Source: Maricaulis sp965228215
GTDB lineage: Bacteria > Pseudomonadota > Alphaproteobacteria > Caulobacterales > Maricaulaceae
NCBI GenBank assembly: GCA_965228215.1
Contig: OZ245800.1
Coordinates: 372,001 to 436,000 of the forward strand
Length of the DNA stretch: 64,000 nt
Reading direction: 5' to 3'
Part shown: positions 25,167 through 33,944 of the stretch, in pieces
Layout of the letters: the number at the start of each line of letters is the position of its first letter
Position numbering within the stretch: position 1 is the first letter of the stretch
Translations under genes and position numbers: made by a program
Notes under the pieces: model-generated
Seen by the model: the letters and a program-made list of their open reading frames with translations, nothing else
The model's database searches: none
What the model was told of the DNA's origin: nothing

Positions 25167-25369
25167 CCCGCTGTCCCGATTACCTGAGAGATTCCGCCCT
25201 TTGGATCCCGGCTATCGTCGGGACAGGCTTGCTCCGTCGGTGGGGCGCCCTGCACAACACACAGCGCCCGCTTTCCAGCGTTTACGTTTCTCGCGGTCCG
25301 TTAGCCTGAGCGTTTCCGGGGCGGTTGCGCCTTCGGCGCCGGCCTGTTCGCCGGTCTCTCCCGCGAGAA
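25167..25369 (-). promoter_or_regulatory. Tandem glycine riboswitch upstream of gcvT
   Basis: Two glycine aptamers are readable on the minus strand. Aptamer 1 (about 25369-25289) has GCGGGAGAGACC, GGCGCCGAAGGCGCAA, CGCTCAGGCTAACGGACCGCG. Aptamer 2 (about 25281-25167) has GCTGGAAAGC, CCACCGACGGAGCAAGCC, AATCTCTCAGGTAATCGGGACAGC. These are the GGAGAG, CCGAnGGnGCAA and CTCAGGyaA...GGACAG blocks of the class. Tandem aptamers of this kind switch gcv operons on when glycine is in excess. The gap to gcvT (about 63 bases) holds the expression platform. Confidence 0.95.
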
Positions 25370-25406
25370 ATTGCCAACCGGATCACATCACCGGCCGACG
25401 GCGCGA

Positions 25407-25434
25407 ACAATATGTCGCAATGCGGTGATGTCAA
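25407..25434 (-). promoter_or_regulatory. Sigma-70 promoter of the gcv operon
   Basis: On the minus strand TTGACA (25434-25429), 16 bases, then TATTGT (25412-25407). The -35 is perfect and the -10 matches 4 of 6. Transcription would start near 25400, about 30 bases before the first glycine aptamer. Together with the riboswitch it explains the 363-base gap without a gene between gcvT and the next gene. Confidence 0.75.
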
Positions 25435-25466
25435 TCGCGCAGGCAGGCGATTGCACCCTAATTCTG

Positions 25467-26270
25467 CTAGCCACGCCGGTCTTTCGGCGGTTCGCATTTG
25501 AAAATGGTCTGCAGAGGTTCGTAACCGGCCTCGCCTTCAACCCGTTCGCGGACATAGGCAGAGTTCCAGGCGCCCTCACCGGTCGGTTTCTCGCCGCTCT
25601 CCAGCCATTCCGTCACTGCCTGCGATGCCTGGGCAACATTCTGCTGGCGGCGGGCGTTCCACGCTTCAACCTCAGCCATGAAACCGGGATCCTCGGCCAG
25701 GTCGCGGACTTCCAGCTCCGTCTCATTGAGCAGGGCCAGCGGGAAGGGAAAGACCCGGCAGATCGACTCGCCGGCCTTGAAGCGCACCGGCTCGTTAGGC
25801 TTGGTCAGGCGCCAGTTCATCGTGAAGGGGAAAGGCAACCAGTCGGTGCGCACGAATGCGTCCAGCGCCAGGGCGTCACCGCGGTCCTGGTTGGCCGGCC
25901 CTGTCACGACGAGACCCATTTCCGGCGGGGTGCGGAAGAGAAAGGGCAGATACCAGGTCACGATCCCACAGCCGAAATGCGATTGCGGCATGAAAGGATG
26001 CTGGGCCGACCGGACCTGCAGATCCAGATTGGTGTCACCGCCCTTCCAGACAATCTCCGCGTCCACCGGATTGAGGATCTCCCAGCCCTGCGTATTCGCG
26101 GCAACAAGCGGCACGCAGCGATAGACATATTTCTGCGGGACGGCGTCCATCCAGTCGCGACGCGGCTTGCATGGGCGCAAGCAGGCATCGACATCGATCT
26201 GCGCGCCGGGGATAGCGTAGGCGATCAGTTTTCCAGGCGGGACCGGAAGCGGTTCAGTCTTCTGCATCAT
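25467..26270 (-). CDS. Conserved protein of unknown function (DUF6065-like)
   Basis: A 267-aa soluble protein without signal peptide or membrane segment. It has the block RRDWMDAVPQKYVYRCVPLVAANTQGWEI (cited in part), then a beta-rich middle containing HFGCGIVTWYLPFLFRTPP and WLPFPFTMNWRLTKPN, and a helical C-terminus with QNVAQASQAVTEW. This pattern resembles the DUF6065 family as I remember it; no biochemical role is known to me. The gene follows argS by 38 bases on the same strand and its end lies 33 bases from the gcv promoter. Family naming is tentative, the gene itself is clear. Confidence 0.8.
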   Translation of the reverse strand: MMQKTEPLPVPPGKLIAYAIPGAQIDVDACLRPCKPRRDWMDAVPQKYVYRCVPLVAANTQGWEILNPVDAEIVWKGGDTNLDLQVRSAQHPFMPQSHFGCGIVTWYLPFLFRTPPEMGLVVTGPANQDRGDALALDAFVRTDWLPFPFTMNWRLTKPNEPVRFKAGESICRVFPFPLALLNETELEVRDLAEDPGFMAEVEAWNARRQQNVAQASQAVTEWLESGEKPTGEGAWNSAYVRERVEGEAGYEPLQTIFKCEPPKDRRG

Positions 26271-26308
26271 GGCGGAAACCCTAGCGGCCGCGCCCGGCGA
26301 TACAAGCG

Positions 26309-28075
26309 CTACATCTTTTCCGGCGCTTCAAGACCCAGCAGGCCCAGGCAGAGGTCGAGCTGTTTGAGCGTCGCCTGTGCCAGGGCCAGGCGCGAGGCCT
26401 TGGTCGCCGCGTCGTCTGCGCCGAGGATCGGACAGGCCGCATAGAATTTGGAGAAGGCCTGGGCGAGCGTGAAGGCATGGTCGCAGATGGCATTGGGCGC
26501 GCGGTTCTCGGCGGCCTGGTCGACCGCGGCACCGAAAGCGTCCAGAGCCAGGACGAGATCGCGTTCCTCGTCAGCCTCGACCGAGATCGCACCCGGTGCG
26601 ACCCCTTCGCGGTCCGCCTTGCGCATCAGGGATTTCACCCGCACGGCTGCATACAGCAGATAGGGCCCGGTCTTGCCTTCGAAACTGGTGAAACGATCGA
26701 GGTCAAAGACGTAATTCGTGGTGCGGTAATTCTGCAGATCAGCAAACTTGATCGCGGCCAGGCCCACCATGCGGGCCACGCGAGCATGTTCCTCGGCACC
26801 GACATCGGCCGCCAGACCGGCTTCCTGCAGGCGCTGGTCGGCGCGCTCGATCGCACTGGCGATCAGATCGGCCAGACGGAATGTACCGCCATCGCGCGTG
26901 CGCAGGCGTTTGCCGTCCTTGCCGTTCACCGTGCCGAACTTCACGTGCTCAAGGGCACCCTCCGCGGCCAGGCCGGCTTTCTCGGCGGCGCGGAAGACCT
27001 GTTCGAAATGGTCCGACTGGGCCAGGTCGACCACGTAGAGCGTCAGGTCGGGACCGACGCTCTCCTTGCGGTCGAGAATGGTGGCGAGATCGGTCGTTCC
27101 GTAGAGCGAGGCTCCCCCGGACGTCACCAGGATTAGCGGCGCCAGCTCCTTCTTGTCGCCGTCGCGGGCAACACGAACAACCCAGGCCCCATCGCTCTCC
27201 TCGGCAACACCGCGATCCTTGAAGTCCTGCACCAGGCCCGGGATCAGCGGATCGACATCGCTCTCCCCTTTCCAGAGATCGAAATGCACACCGAGATCGC
27301 CGAAATCCTTTTTCAGCGCTGCGATCGAGACATTGATGAAATGGCGCAGCAGAGCGCGATAACCCTCGCGGCCGGCCTGGAGTTCGGCCGTGGCGGCACG
27401 CGAGACTTCGAGACGGGCCGGGTCTGCTTTGGCCTTGCCCGACGCCTGCGGGTAGAGCCGGGCCAGGTCCTCGATATCGACCGGCGGTTCAGACGGATAA
27501 TCGCCGTCGAAATCCGCGTCGTAATAGACGAGGTCCGGCTGTTCTTCCTGCAGCTCGGTGATCAAATGACCCATCTGCAGGCCCCAATCGCCCAGATGGA
27601 TGTCCGACACGACCGTGTCGCCGCGGAAGCGGAAAATGCGCTGGAGACTGTCGCCCAGAACCGAGGAGCGCAAATGGCCGACATGCATCGGCTTCGCCAC
27701 ATTCGGACCGCCGAAATCGATCATCACCGTTTTCGGGGCTTCCACTGTCGGTGCTCCGGCGCGCTCATCGGCGGCGATCTCGGCCGCGCGTGCGTCATAG
27801 GCCGGGGCGGCCGGGGTCAGGTTGATGAAACCGGGACCGGCAATCTCGGCCTTGGCCAGGAGGTCGCTGCCGGAGATCTGTTCAAGTACGGCCTGGGCGA
27901 TGTCGCGCGGCGGCTTTCCGGCCTGTTTGGCCGCCGGCATGGCGCCATTGCACTGATAGGGTGCCAGTTCCGGGTTTTTCTTGGACGGGGTGACACGGCC
28001 AAGTTCCCGCGGAAGCTCAAGCGAGACAAACGCGTCGCCCAGCAGATCGCTGAGCTGATCGGCAATTGAAGGCAT
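26309..28075 (-). CDS. argS: Arginyl-tRNA synthetase
   Basis: A 588-aa class I synthetase attaching arginine to tRNA-Arg. The HIGH-type motif is HVGH at residues 131-134 in FGGPNVAKPMHVGHLRSSVL; the canonical KMSKS is replaced by GKRLRTRDGG, as in many ArgS. The N-terminal Add-1 domain (residues 1-100) and the C-terminal DALR anticodon domain ending LLGLEAPEKM are both present. The start is the ATG at 28073-28075 (MPSIADQLSD). The upstream lipoprotein gene ends four bases before it, so they are co-transcribed. Confidence 0.97.
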   Translation of the reverse strand: MPSIADQLSDLLGDAFVSLELPRELGRVTPSKKNPELAPYQCNGAMPAAKQAGKPPRDIAQAVLEQISGSDLLAKAEIAGPGFINLTPAAPAYDARAAEIAADERAGAPTVEAPKTVMIDFGGPNVAKPMHVGHLRSSVLGDSLQRIFRFRGDTVVSDIHLGDWGLQMGHLITELQEEQPDLVYYDADFDGDYPSEPPVDIEDLARLYPQASGKAKADPARLEVSRAATAELQAGREGYRALLRHFINVSIAALKKDFGDLGVHFDLWKGESDVDPLIPGLVQDFKDRGVAEESDGAWVVRVARDGDKKELAPLILVTSGGASLYGTTDLATILDRKESVGPDLTLYVVDLAQSDHFEQVFRAAEKAGLAAEGALEHVKFGTVNGKDGKRLRTRDGGTFRLADLIASAIERADQRLQEAGLAADVGAEEHARVARMVGLAAIKFADLQNYRTTNYVFDLDRFTSFEGKTGPYLLYAAVRVKSLMRKADREGVAPGAISVEADEERDLVLALDAFGAAVDQAAENRAPNAICDHAFTLAQAFSKFYAACPILGADDAATKASRLALAQATLKQLDLCLGLLGLEAPEKM

Positions 28076-28079
28076 GGTG

Positions 28080-28646
28080 TCAGTCCTGGCCGGCCGCAAC
28101 CCGGAAACGCTGACCGGTCCGGTTGAAGGCGAGCTCTTCTTCGGTCAGTTCGAAACCGACCAGAATCTCGAAATTCGCACCGGACGTGTCCGGCTGCGCA
28201 CGCGGGATGGAAATCGCGTCGATCGTCTCGGTCATGTAGACCCGGTCCTCACCCTCGGCGAAACGCACCTGGATCGGGAAGGTCTCGCGGTGGATCACCG
28301 CGGTGTCGCGCCGGGTGATGGCGATGAAGTATTCATACGTGTTCGAGCTGCCCTGCGCGGCCGGACCGCGGCCGAAACCCATGTCCAGTTCGAGATTGGC
28401 CAGGATCGGGCGTTCGTCGTAATAGCTGCAGAGCGAGCGGACTGCGAGGATTTCACCGGTGAAACCGACATTGTCGTAGACGACCTCATCGCCATGGATC
28501 TGGACAATGCGGTGGGCGTCGTACAGCGAAAGTGCCGACGGGCACGGGCCGATATTCTGCTCCGGGGTCTCGAACGGGCTGCCCATCGACTGACAACCTG
28601 AGATGAAGAGCGCGGAAGACGCGGCGAGAACGGCAATTGAACGCAT
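28080..28646 (-). CDS. Predicted lipoprotein, unknown function
   Basis: A 188-aa protein starting with a short signal sequence and lipobox FISGC (Cys18), so probably lipid-anchored. The mature part is beta-rich, with GPCPSALSLYDAHRIVQIHGDE, two further cysteines (CPS and LCSYYD), and FPIQVRFAEGEDRVYMTETID (cited in part). I do not recognise a named family, though such lipoproteins next to argS occur in related bacteria. It heads the lipoprotein-argS-DUF6065 transcription unit and is divergent from ispH (120-base gap). Confidence 0.78.
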   Translation of the reverse strand: MRSIAVLAASSALFISGCQSMGSPFETPEQNIGPCPSALSLYDAHRIVQIHGDEVVYDNVGFTGEILAVRSLCSYYDERPILANLELDMGFGRGPAAQGSSNTYEYFIAITRRDTAVIHRETFPIQVRFAEGEDRVYMTETIDAISIPRAQPDTSGANFEILVGFELTEEELAFNRTGQRFRVAAGQD

Positions 28647-28766
28647 TGTGCAGGTCCTGACTATGAACCGCGCCTAGCCTCTGGATAGCGACCGGGCACT
28701 TTGTTAGGACGGTCATACGATGCGCGCGCCTCATCCGCAACGGCATCGCTGAAGGAGAATGCTCTG

Positions 28767-29714
28767 ATGGCAGACGAGCCGCGTCCGCTTACCCTTTATC
28801 TCGCCGCCCCGCGCGGCTTTTGCGCCGGTGTGGACCGCGCTATCCAGATCGTGGAACGCGCCCTGGAGCGTTTTGGCGCGCCGGTCTATGTGCGCCACGA
28901 GATCGTGCACAATCGCCACGTCGTGGAACGCCTCGAAACCCTGGGCGCGATTTTCGTCGAGGAGCTGGATCAGTGTCCCGATGACCGGCCGGTTGTCTTC
29001 TCTGCCCATGGCGTACCCAAGAGCGTGCCGGCCGAAGCCCAGCGGCGCGACATGATCTTCGTCGACGCGACCTGCCCGCTGGTCTCGAAAGTCCATGTCG
29101 AGGCCCAGCGGCATCATGATCGCGGCGAGGACATCGTTCTGATCGGCCATGCCGGCCACCCTGAGGTTATCGGCACGATGGGCCAGCTACCCGAGGGCCA
29201 GATCACGCTGATCGAGACCGTCGAGGACGCCGAGCATTTCGAACCCGCCGACCCGTCCCGCCTCGCCTTCGTGACGCAGACGACCCTGTCGGTCGACGAC
29301 ACGGCCGAGATCGTCGCCACGCTTCAGCGCCGCTTCCCGGAGATCAGCGCGCCGCACAAGGAAGACATCTGCTACGCCACCACCAATCGCCAGGCCGCCG
29401 TGAAGGCACTCGCACCAAAATGCGATCTCGTCCTGGTCATCGGCGCACCCAATTCGTCGAACTCTGTCCGCCTGGTCGAGGTCGCGATCACCGCCGGCGC
29501 CAAGGCCGCCCGGCTGGTGTCCTGTGCCGCCGATGTCGACTGGGACGCGCTGGGTGACATCCGCAATGTCGGCATCACAGCCGGCGCCTCCGCTCCGGAA
29601 GTCCTGGTCGAGGAATTGATCACGGCGTTCGAGACCCGGTTCGATGTGAGCCGCGAAGATGTCCGCGTCACCGACGAGGATGTGGTATTCAAATTGCCCA
29701 AGGCCGTCGCCTGA
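28767..29714 (+). CDS. ispH: 4-hydroxy-3-methylbut-2-enyl diphosphate reductase
   Basis: A 315-aa iron-sulfur enzyme, the last step of the MEP isoprenoid pathway, making IPP and DMAPP. The three cluster cysteines are in RGFCAGVDRAI (Cys19), DATCPLVSKVH (about 102) and ICYATTNRQ (about 202). HEIVHN and the APNSSNS loop that binds diphosphate are present. AAGGAG lies nine bases before the ATG. Its products feed ubiquinone synthesis (UbiA, also in this window). DUF1801 and rnhA follow on the same strand. Confidence 0.97.
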   Translation: MADEPRPLTLYLAAPRGFCAGVDRAIQIVERALERFGAPVYVRHEIVHNRHVVERLETLGAIFVEELDQCPDDRPVVFSAHGVPKSVPAEAQRRDMIFVDATCPLVSKVHVEAQRHHDRGEDIVLIGHAGHPEVIGTMGQLPEGQITLIETVEDAEHFEPADPSRLAFVTQTTLSVDDTAEIVATLQRRFPEISAPHKEDICYATTNRQAAVKALAPKCDLVLVIGAPNSSNSVRLVEVAITAGAKAARLVSCAADVDWDALGDIRNVGITAGASAPEVLVEELITAFETRFDVSREDVRVTDEDVVFKLPKAVA

Positions 29715-29744
29715 GGGTCAGGCACGTCATCCGGGGAGACGGAC

Positions 29745-30164
29745 ATGAGCGAGAACAAGACCAAGCCGACCGAGATCGCACCGGCGGATTTCATCGCCAC
29801 AGTGGAGCATCCGACCCGCCGCTCCGACGCGGAGGCCCTGCTTGCCCTCATGAGCAAGGTGACGGGCTGGGAGCCGAAAATGTGGGGTCCGGCCATCATC
29901 GGTTTCGGCGAGTATCACTACAAGTATGAGAGCGGCCGCGAAGGCGATTTCATGCGCACCGGCTTCTCGCCGCGCAAGCAGAACATGGTGGTCTACATCA
30001 TGCCCGGCTACACCGATTTCGATCCCATTCTCGACCGTCTGGGCAAGCACAAGAAGGGCAAGTCCTGCCTCTACATCAACAAGCTGGCGGATGTGGACCT
30101 GGAGGTTCTCGAGGAACTGATCCAGGCCGGTCTCGATGACATGGCGAAGAAATACCCGTTGTGA
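29745..30164 (+). CDS. DUF1801 domain protein
   Basis: A 139-aa soluble protein of the DUF1801/YdhG-like fold. It shows RRSDAEALLALMSKVTGWEP, MWGPAIIGFGEYHYKYESGR, and the strand GFSPRKQNMVVYIMPGY, then KGKSCLYINKLADVDLEVL. The function is unknown; the family is small and widespread. The GTGA junction overlaps the rnhA start, so the two are coupled. An ATG with GGGGAGACGGAC before it is used as start. Confidence 0.9.
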   Translation: MSENKTKPTEIAPADFIATVEHPTRRSDAEALLALMSKVTGWEPKMWGPAIIGFGEYHYKYESGREGDFMRTGFSPRKQNMVVYIMPGYTDFDPILDRLGKHKKGKSCLYINKLADVDLEVLEELIQAGLDDMAKKYPL

Positions 30165-30601
30165 GCCAGATCATCATTCACACTGACGGCGCCTGTTCCG
30201 GCAATCCCGGACCGGGAGGCTGGGGCGCGATCCTGGAATGGAATGGTCACCGCAAGGAGATCAAGGGCGGCGAGCCCGAGACCACCAATAACCGCATGGA
30301 AATGCTGGCCGCGATCGAGGCCTTGCGCGCGCTCAAGAAATCCGGCCGCGATGTGATCCTGATCACCGACAGCGTCTATCTGCGCGACGGCATCACCAAA
30401 TGGATCCACGGCTGGAAGAAGCGCGGCTGGAAGACTGCCGACAAAAAGCCGGTCAAGAATGTCGATCTCTGGCAGACGCTCGACGAATTGGTGCAGCAGC
30501 ACGAAATCGACTGGCGCTGGGTGAAGGGGCATGCCGGAGATCCCGGCAATGAACGCGCCGATGAACTGGCCCGGGAAGGCCTGGCCGAAGCCCGCCTCTA
30601 G
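30161..30601 (+). CDS. rnhA: Ribonuclease HI
   Basis: A 146-aa nuclease degrading RNA in RNA-DNA hybrids. The four catalytic acids are visible: Asp9 in IHTDGACSGNPGPGGWGAI, Glu in TNNRMEMLAAIEAL, Asp in LITDSVYLRDGI and Asp in GHAGDPGNERADELA. The GTG start overlaps the DUF1801 stop by four bases. Its C-terminus runs into a 16-bp tandem repeat that supplies the TAG stop codon. With rnhB at 7.7 kb both RNase H types are in this window. Confidence 0.97.
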   Translation: MSQIIIHTDGACSGNPGPGGWGAILEWNGHRKEIKGGEPETTNNRMEMLAAIEALRALKKSGRDVILITDSVYLRDGITKWIHGWKKRGWKTADKKPVKNVDLWQTLDELVQQHEIDWRWVKGHAGDPGNERADELAREGLAEARL

Positions 30602-30638
30602 GCAGCCCACCCTCTAGGCCGCCCACCCTCTAGGCCGC
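30595..30638. repeat. 16-bp tandem repeat across the ends of two convergent genes
   Basis: Units CCTCTAGGCAGCCCAC (30595-30610), CCTCTAGGCCGCCCAC (30611-30626) and a partial CCTCTAGGCCGC (30627-30638). The first TAG is the rnhA stop; on the minus strand the last CTAG supplies the histidine-kinase stop. The array fills the whole gap between the two convergent genes. Confidence 0.85.
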
Positions 30639-33600
30639 GTTGTCTTTCGGACGGCTTTCCTCGAACGCCTTCTCGATGGCTCGCGTGACGCGATCCAGAT
30701 CCAGCGGCTTGCTCATATAACCATTGGCGCCGAGAGCGAGATAGGTCTCCTCCGCGCCCTTCGACGCATCGGCCGTCAGGGCGAAGATCGGGATATCCGC
30801 ATAGGATTTGCCCGACGCCCGGATCCGGCGGATCGCCTCATCACCCGACATGACCGGCATCTGGATGTCCATCAGCACCAGGTCGAAACTGTCATGCTCG
30901 AGTGCCTCGATGGCCTCTTCGCCATTGCCTGCCAGCTCCACCGCATGGCCGGCATTGCGCACGAGGGCAGCCGCCACGATCTGGTTGGTCTGGATGTCGT
31001 CGACGACGAGGATACGGCCCGTGCGGGTGACGTCCTTGTCCTGCTCGACAACCGGCGTCTCGTCCTCGGCGCGCTGGGATTTTGCGGCGGGCAGCGGCAG
31101 ACGGAACCAGAATGTCGTGCCCTGGCCGTACTCACTGTCAACTCCGAGCTCACCGCCATTGAGCTGGATGAGCTCACGACAGATCGCCAGGCCGAGCCCG
31201 GTACCGCCATGCTTGCGCGTCTTGCTGTCATCGACCTGGGCGAACCGGTCGAAGATCCGGTCCAGCTGGTCGGCCGGAATGCCCGGACCTGTGTCGGTCA
31301 CGGCAAACTCCACCTGGTCGCCGTCGAACGGCCGGACCGCGATGGAGACCGAACCTTCCTCGGTGAACTTGACCGCATTGCCCACCATGTTGATGAGGAC
31401 CTGGCGGATCGCCTTCTTGTCTCCGCTGACCCAGGTGATCACTTCCGGATCGATCGCGGTCGTGACGTCGAGACCTTTGCCGCGCGCCAGCGACGACACC
31501 ATGTCCGACACACTGGTGACCATCTGCGTGACGTCGAAATCCTCGCGATCGACATCCACCATGCCGGCTTCGATCTTGGAGATGTCCAGGATGTCCTCGA
31601 TCAGATCGAGCAGGGCCTGGCCGGAGGTTTTCAGCGTTCCCACATGCCGGGTCTGGGTTTCGTCCAGCTGGGTGCGCATCAGCAATTGAGCCATGCCCAT
31701 CACGCCGTTCAGCGGCGTGCGGATCTCGTGGCTCATATTGGCGATGAATTGCGATTTGGCCTCATTGGCGCGATCGGCTTCGGCGCGCTGGTTCTCCAGC
31801 TCCTCGGCCCGGCGCACATCCTGGGTAACATCGATGTTTACGCCCGTGATGATCGGAAGTCCGTCCAGACGTTTGCGAAAGACGCCGTGGGACCGGACAT
31901 GACGCACCTGTCCATCGGGGCGCACAAAGCGGTATTCGCAAGAATACCGCTCACGGCCTGCATGGGCGTCGCGGACCGTGTCCTGCAGACGCTCCCTGTC
32001 TTCGGGATGGATGTGGTCGAACCAGTCGTCGAGCCCGGGAGCACCCGCGTTCTTGTCAAATCCGAACATAGCGAAAGTATTGTCGTCCCAGACCTGTTCA
32101 TCCGTGCCGGGCTGGTTCTCCCACACGCCAATACCCGACGCGTCCAGAGCCTCGCCAAGGCGTGCGGACAGCATGGTCAGCTCGTCCTGGCGCTTGCGGC
32201 GCTCGGAAATGTCCTGGAAGGAACCGAGGAGTTTCACCACCTCGCCGTTCTCGTACATGGCGCGGCCCACACCGCGCACCCAGACCCGGTTCTGCTTCGC
32301 CGTGATCAGCGGAAGTTCGAAATCCCAGGCCTCGCCATTATCGATGCCTGCCTGGACATAGTTCTGGACGGCTTCGCGCGCTTCCGGCGCATAGAAATTA
32401 ATCGCGGTTTCCAGATCCGGCTCAAAATCGGGATCGACCTCGTGAATGCGTTTTGTGATCGGATCCCAGAACAGGGTCTGTTCGACCAGATCGACTTCCC
32501 AACTGCCGATACCGCCGAGCTCGGTCACCGCGGCCAGGCGGTCATAGACACGCTTGCGGCCCATCTCACTCTTGCGCAATTCGGCATCTGCCTGCTTGCG
32601 CTCGGTGATATCGAAACGGATGGAAATGAATTTCTCGATCTCGCCGCGCGCATCCAGCAAAGGGGCGATAATGCTGTCCACCCAATAGAGCTCGCCGGAT
32701 TTTTTGCGGTTGCAGATTTCGCCGCGCCAAGCCCGGCCGCTGCTGATCGTCTGCCACATGCTGGACCAGAAGGCCGCGTCATGCGTGTCGGAATTCACGA
32801 CGGCGTGGGTCAGGCCGACCAGCTCGTCTGACGTATAACCGCTGATCTCGCAGAAGGCTTCGTTGACGTCGAGGATGACGCCCTGGCGATCAGTCTGGCT
32901 GAAAATCGCGTTCTCTCGGATCGCGCCCATCAGGTCCTGCGTCTCCTGCAAGGAGGAGCTCAGGCGTTCCTGGGTCGCGAGGCGTTCGGAGATATCGGTC
33001 TCCAACGCCATGAAACCGGTGCATTCCCCGCCATCTTCGCGGATCGGCATCAGCTCGATATAGACCGTGTATTCCTCGCCGGTCTTGGACCGGTTGACGA
33101 TCTCGACTTCGCAGGCGCCTGCGGTACGAACCGCCTCGGCCATGGCGGCGATGGCCTCCGGCTGAGATGCGTCGCATTGCAGGAGATCGCCGGGCTTCTC
33201 TCCAACGGCCTCGTCGAACGTATAACCGGAAATTTTCTCGAACGCGGGGTTCACCCAGGTCACGCGTCCAGCGCGATCCGTAATGATGACGGCGTTGCTG
33301 GTGTGCCGGGCGACCATGGCGAGTCGGTATTGTTCGCGGGCTACGGAGCGTTCGTGGATGAGATTTTCGACAGTGTGGGCGAGTGCGCGCAGGCGCTTGC
33401 GGGTCACATCATCGAGCATCAGCGGCTCGTCATGAATGGCGCATAGCGTGCCGATCTTCTCGCCCGTACTCAGACGCAGTGGGACGCCGGCATAACCGCG
33501 GATATGCGGTTCGCCGGTGACCAGCGGATTGTCGGCAAAGAGAGCGTCCTTGCAGGCATCCGGGATCTCGTGGATCTCGTCCTGCTGGATCGCGTGATGA

Positions 33601-33818
33601 CAAAAGGCGACGTCACGGGGTGTTTCGCGGGCCGGTAGATTGATCGCCGACTTGAACCATTGCCGGTCAGCATCGACCAGCGAGACAGCGGCCATTTTTG
33701 ACCCCGTTACGGCGGTCACGAGATCGGTGATCGCGTCGTATTCAGCTTCCGGGTCGGTGTCGAGAAGGCCCAGTGCCTTGAGGGCTGCCAGGCGGCGCTG
33801 CTCGGTTTCCTGATCCAT
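30630..33818 (-). CDS. Hybrid sensor histidine kinase with GAF and multiple PAS domains
   Basis: A 1062-aa cytoplasmic hybrid kinase with no membrane segment. Order: GAF (about 1-155), four PAS/PAC units (about 165-280, 290-410, 430-540, 555-675), a HisKA box with the phospho-histidine in FIANMSHEIRTPLNG, an HATPase domain (NMVGNAVKF, DTGPGIP, GGTGLGLAI), and a C-terminal receiver (LVVDD, phospho-acceptor in LVLMDIQMPVMSG, then a conserved Lys in YMSKPLD). Many internal sensors suggest integration of redox or small-molecule cues. No phosphotransfer domain or response regulator gene is adjacent. It faces rnhA and ends in the 16-bp repeat. Confidence 0.95.
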   Translation of the reverse strand: MDQETEQRRLAALKALGLLDTDPEAEYDAITDLVTAVTGSKMAAVSLVDADRQWFKSAINLPARETPRDVAFCHHAIQQDEIHEIPDACKDALFADNPLVTGEPHIRGYAGVPLRLSTGEKIGTLCAIHDEPLMLDDVTRKRLRALAHTVENLIHERSVAREQYRLAMVARHTSNAVIITDRAGRVTWVNPAFEKISGYTFDEAVGEKPGDLLQCDASQPEAIAAMAEAVRTAGACEVEIVNRSKTGEEYTVYIELMPIREDGGECTGFMALETDISERLATQERLSSSLQETQDLMGAIRENAIFSQTDRQGVILDVNEAFCEISGYTSDELVGLTHAVVNSDTHDAAFWSSMWQTISSGRAWRGEICNRKKSGELYWVDSIIAPLLDARGEIEKFISIRFDITERKQADAELRKSEMGRKRVYDRLAAVTELGGIGSWEVDLVEQTLFWDPITKRIHEVDPDFEPDLETAINFYAPEAREAVQNYVQAGIDNGEAWDFELPLITAKQNRVWVRGVGRAMYENGEVVKLLGSFQDISERRKRQDELTMLSARLGEALDASGIGVWENQPGTDEQVWDDNTFAMFGFDKNAGAPGLDDWFDHIHPEDRERLQDTVRDAHAGRERYSCEYRFVRPDGQVRHVRSHGVFRKRLDGLPIITGVNIDVTQDVRRAEELENQRAEADRANEAKSQFIANMSHEIRTPLNGVMGMAQLLMRTQLDETQTRHVGTLKTSGQALLDLIEDILDISKIEAGMVDVDREDFDVTQMVTSVSDMVSSLARGKGLDVTTAIDPEVITWVSGDKKAIRQVLINMVGNAVKFTEEGSVSIAVRPFDGDQVEFAVTDTGPGIPADQLDRIFDRFAQVDDSKTRKHGGTGLGLAICRELIQLNGGELGVDSEYGQGTTFWFRLPLPAAKSQRAEDETPVVEQDKDVTRTGRILVVDDIQTNQIVAAALVRNAGHAVELAGNGEEAIEALEHDSFDLVLMDIQMPVMSGDEAIRRIRASGKSYADIPIFALTADASKGAEETYLALGANGYMSKPLDLDRVTRAIEKAFEESRPKDNAA

Positions 33819-33884
33819 ATCGGGTGCTTTCGAACGAATAACTCGAATCCAGAAGTAGCATCAGACTTCCAAGCTATGTGGAAA

Positions 33885-33916
33885 AGGTAAAGAGCCGCCC
33901 CCGTCCGGGAGCGGCT
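33885..33916 (-). terminator. Terminator after the TonB-domain gene
   Basis: On the minus strand GAGCCGC (33916-33910) pairs with GCGGCTC (33898-33892) and is followed by TTTACCTTTTCC. It lies 29 bases after the TonB-domain gene and just upstream of the hybrid kinase. Confidence 0.7.
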
Positions 33917-33944
33917 CCTGCACCACATCACAGGCTTTCAACCA

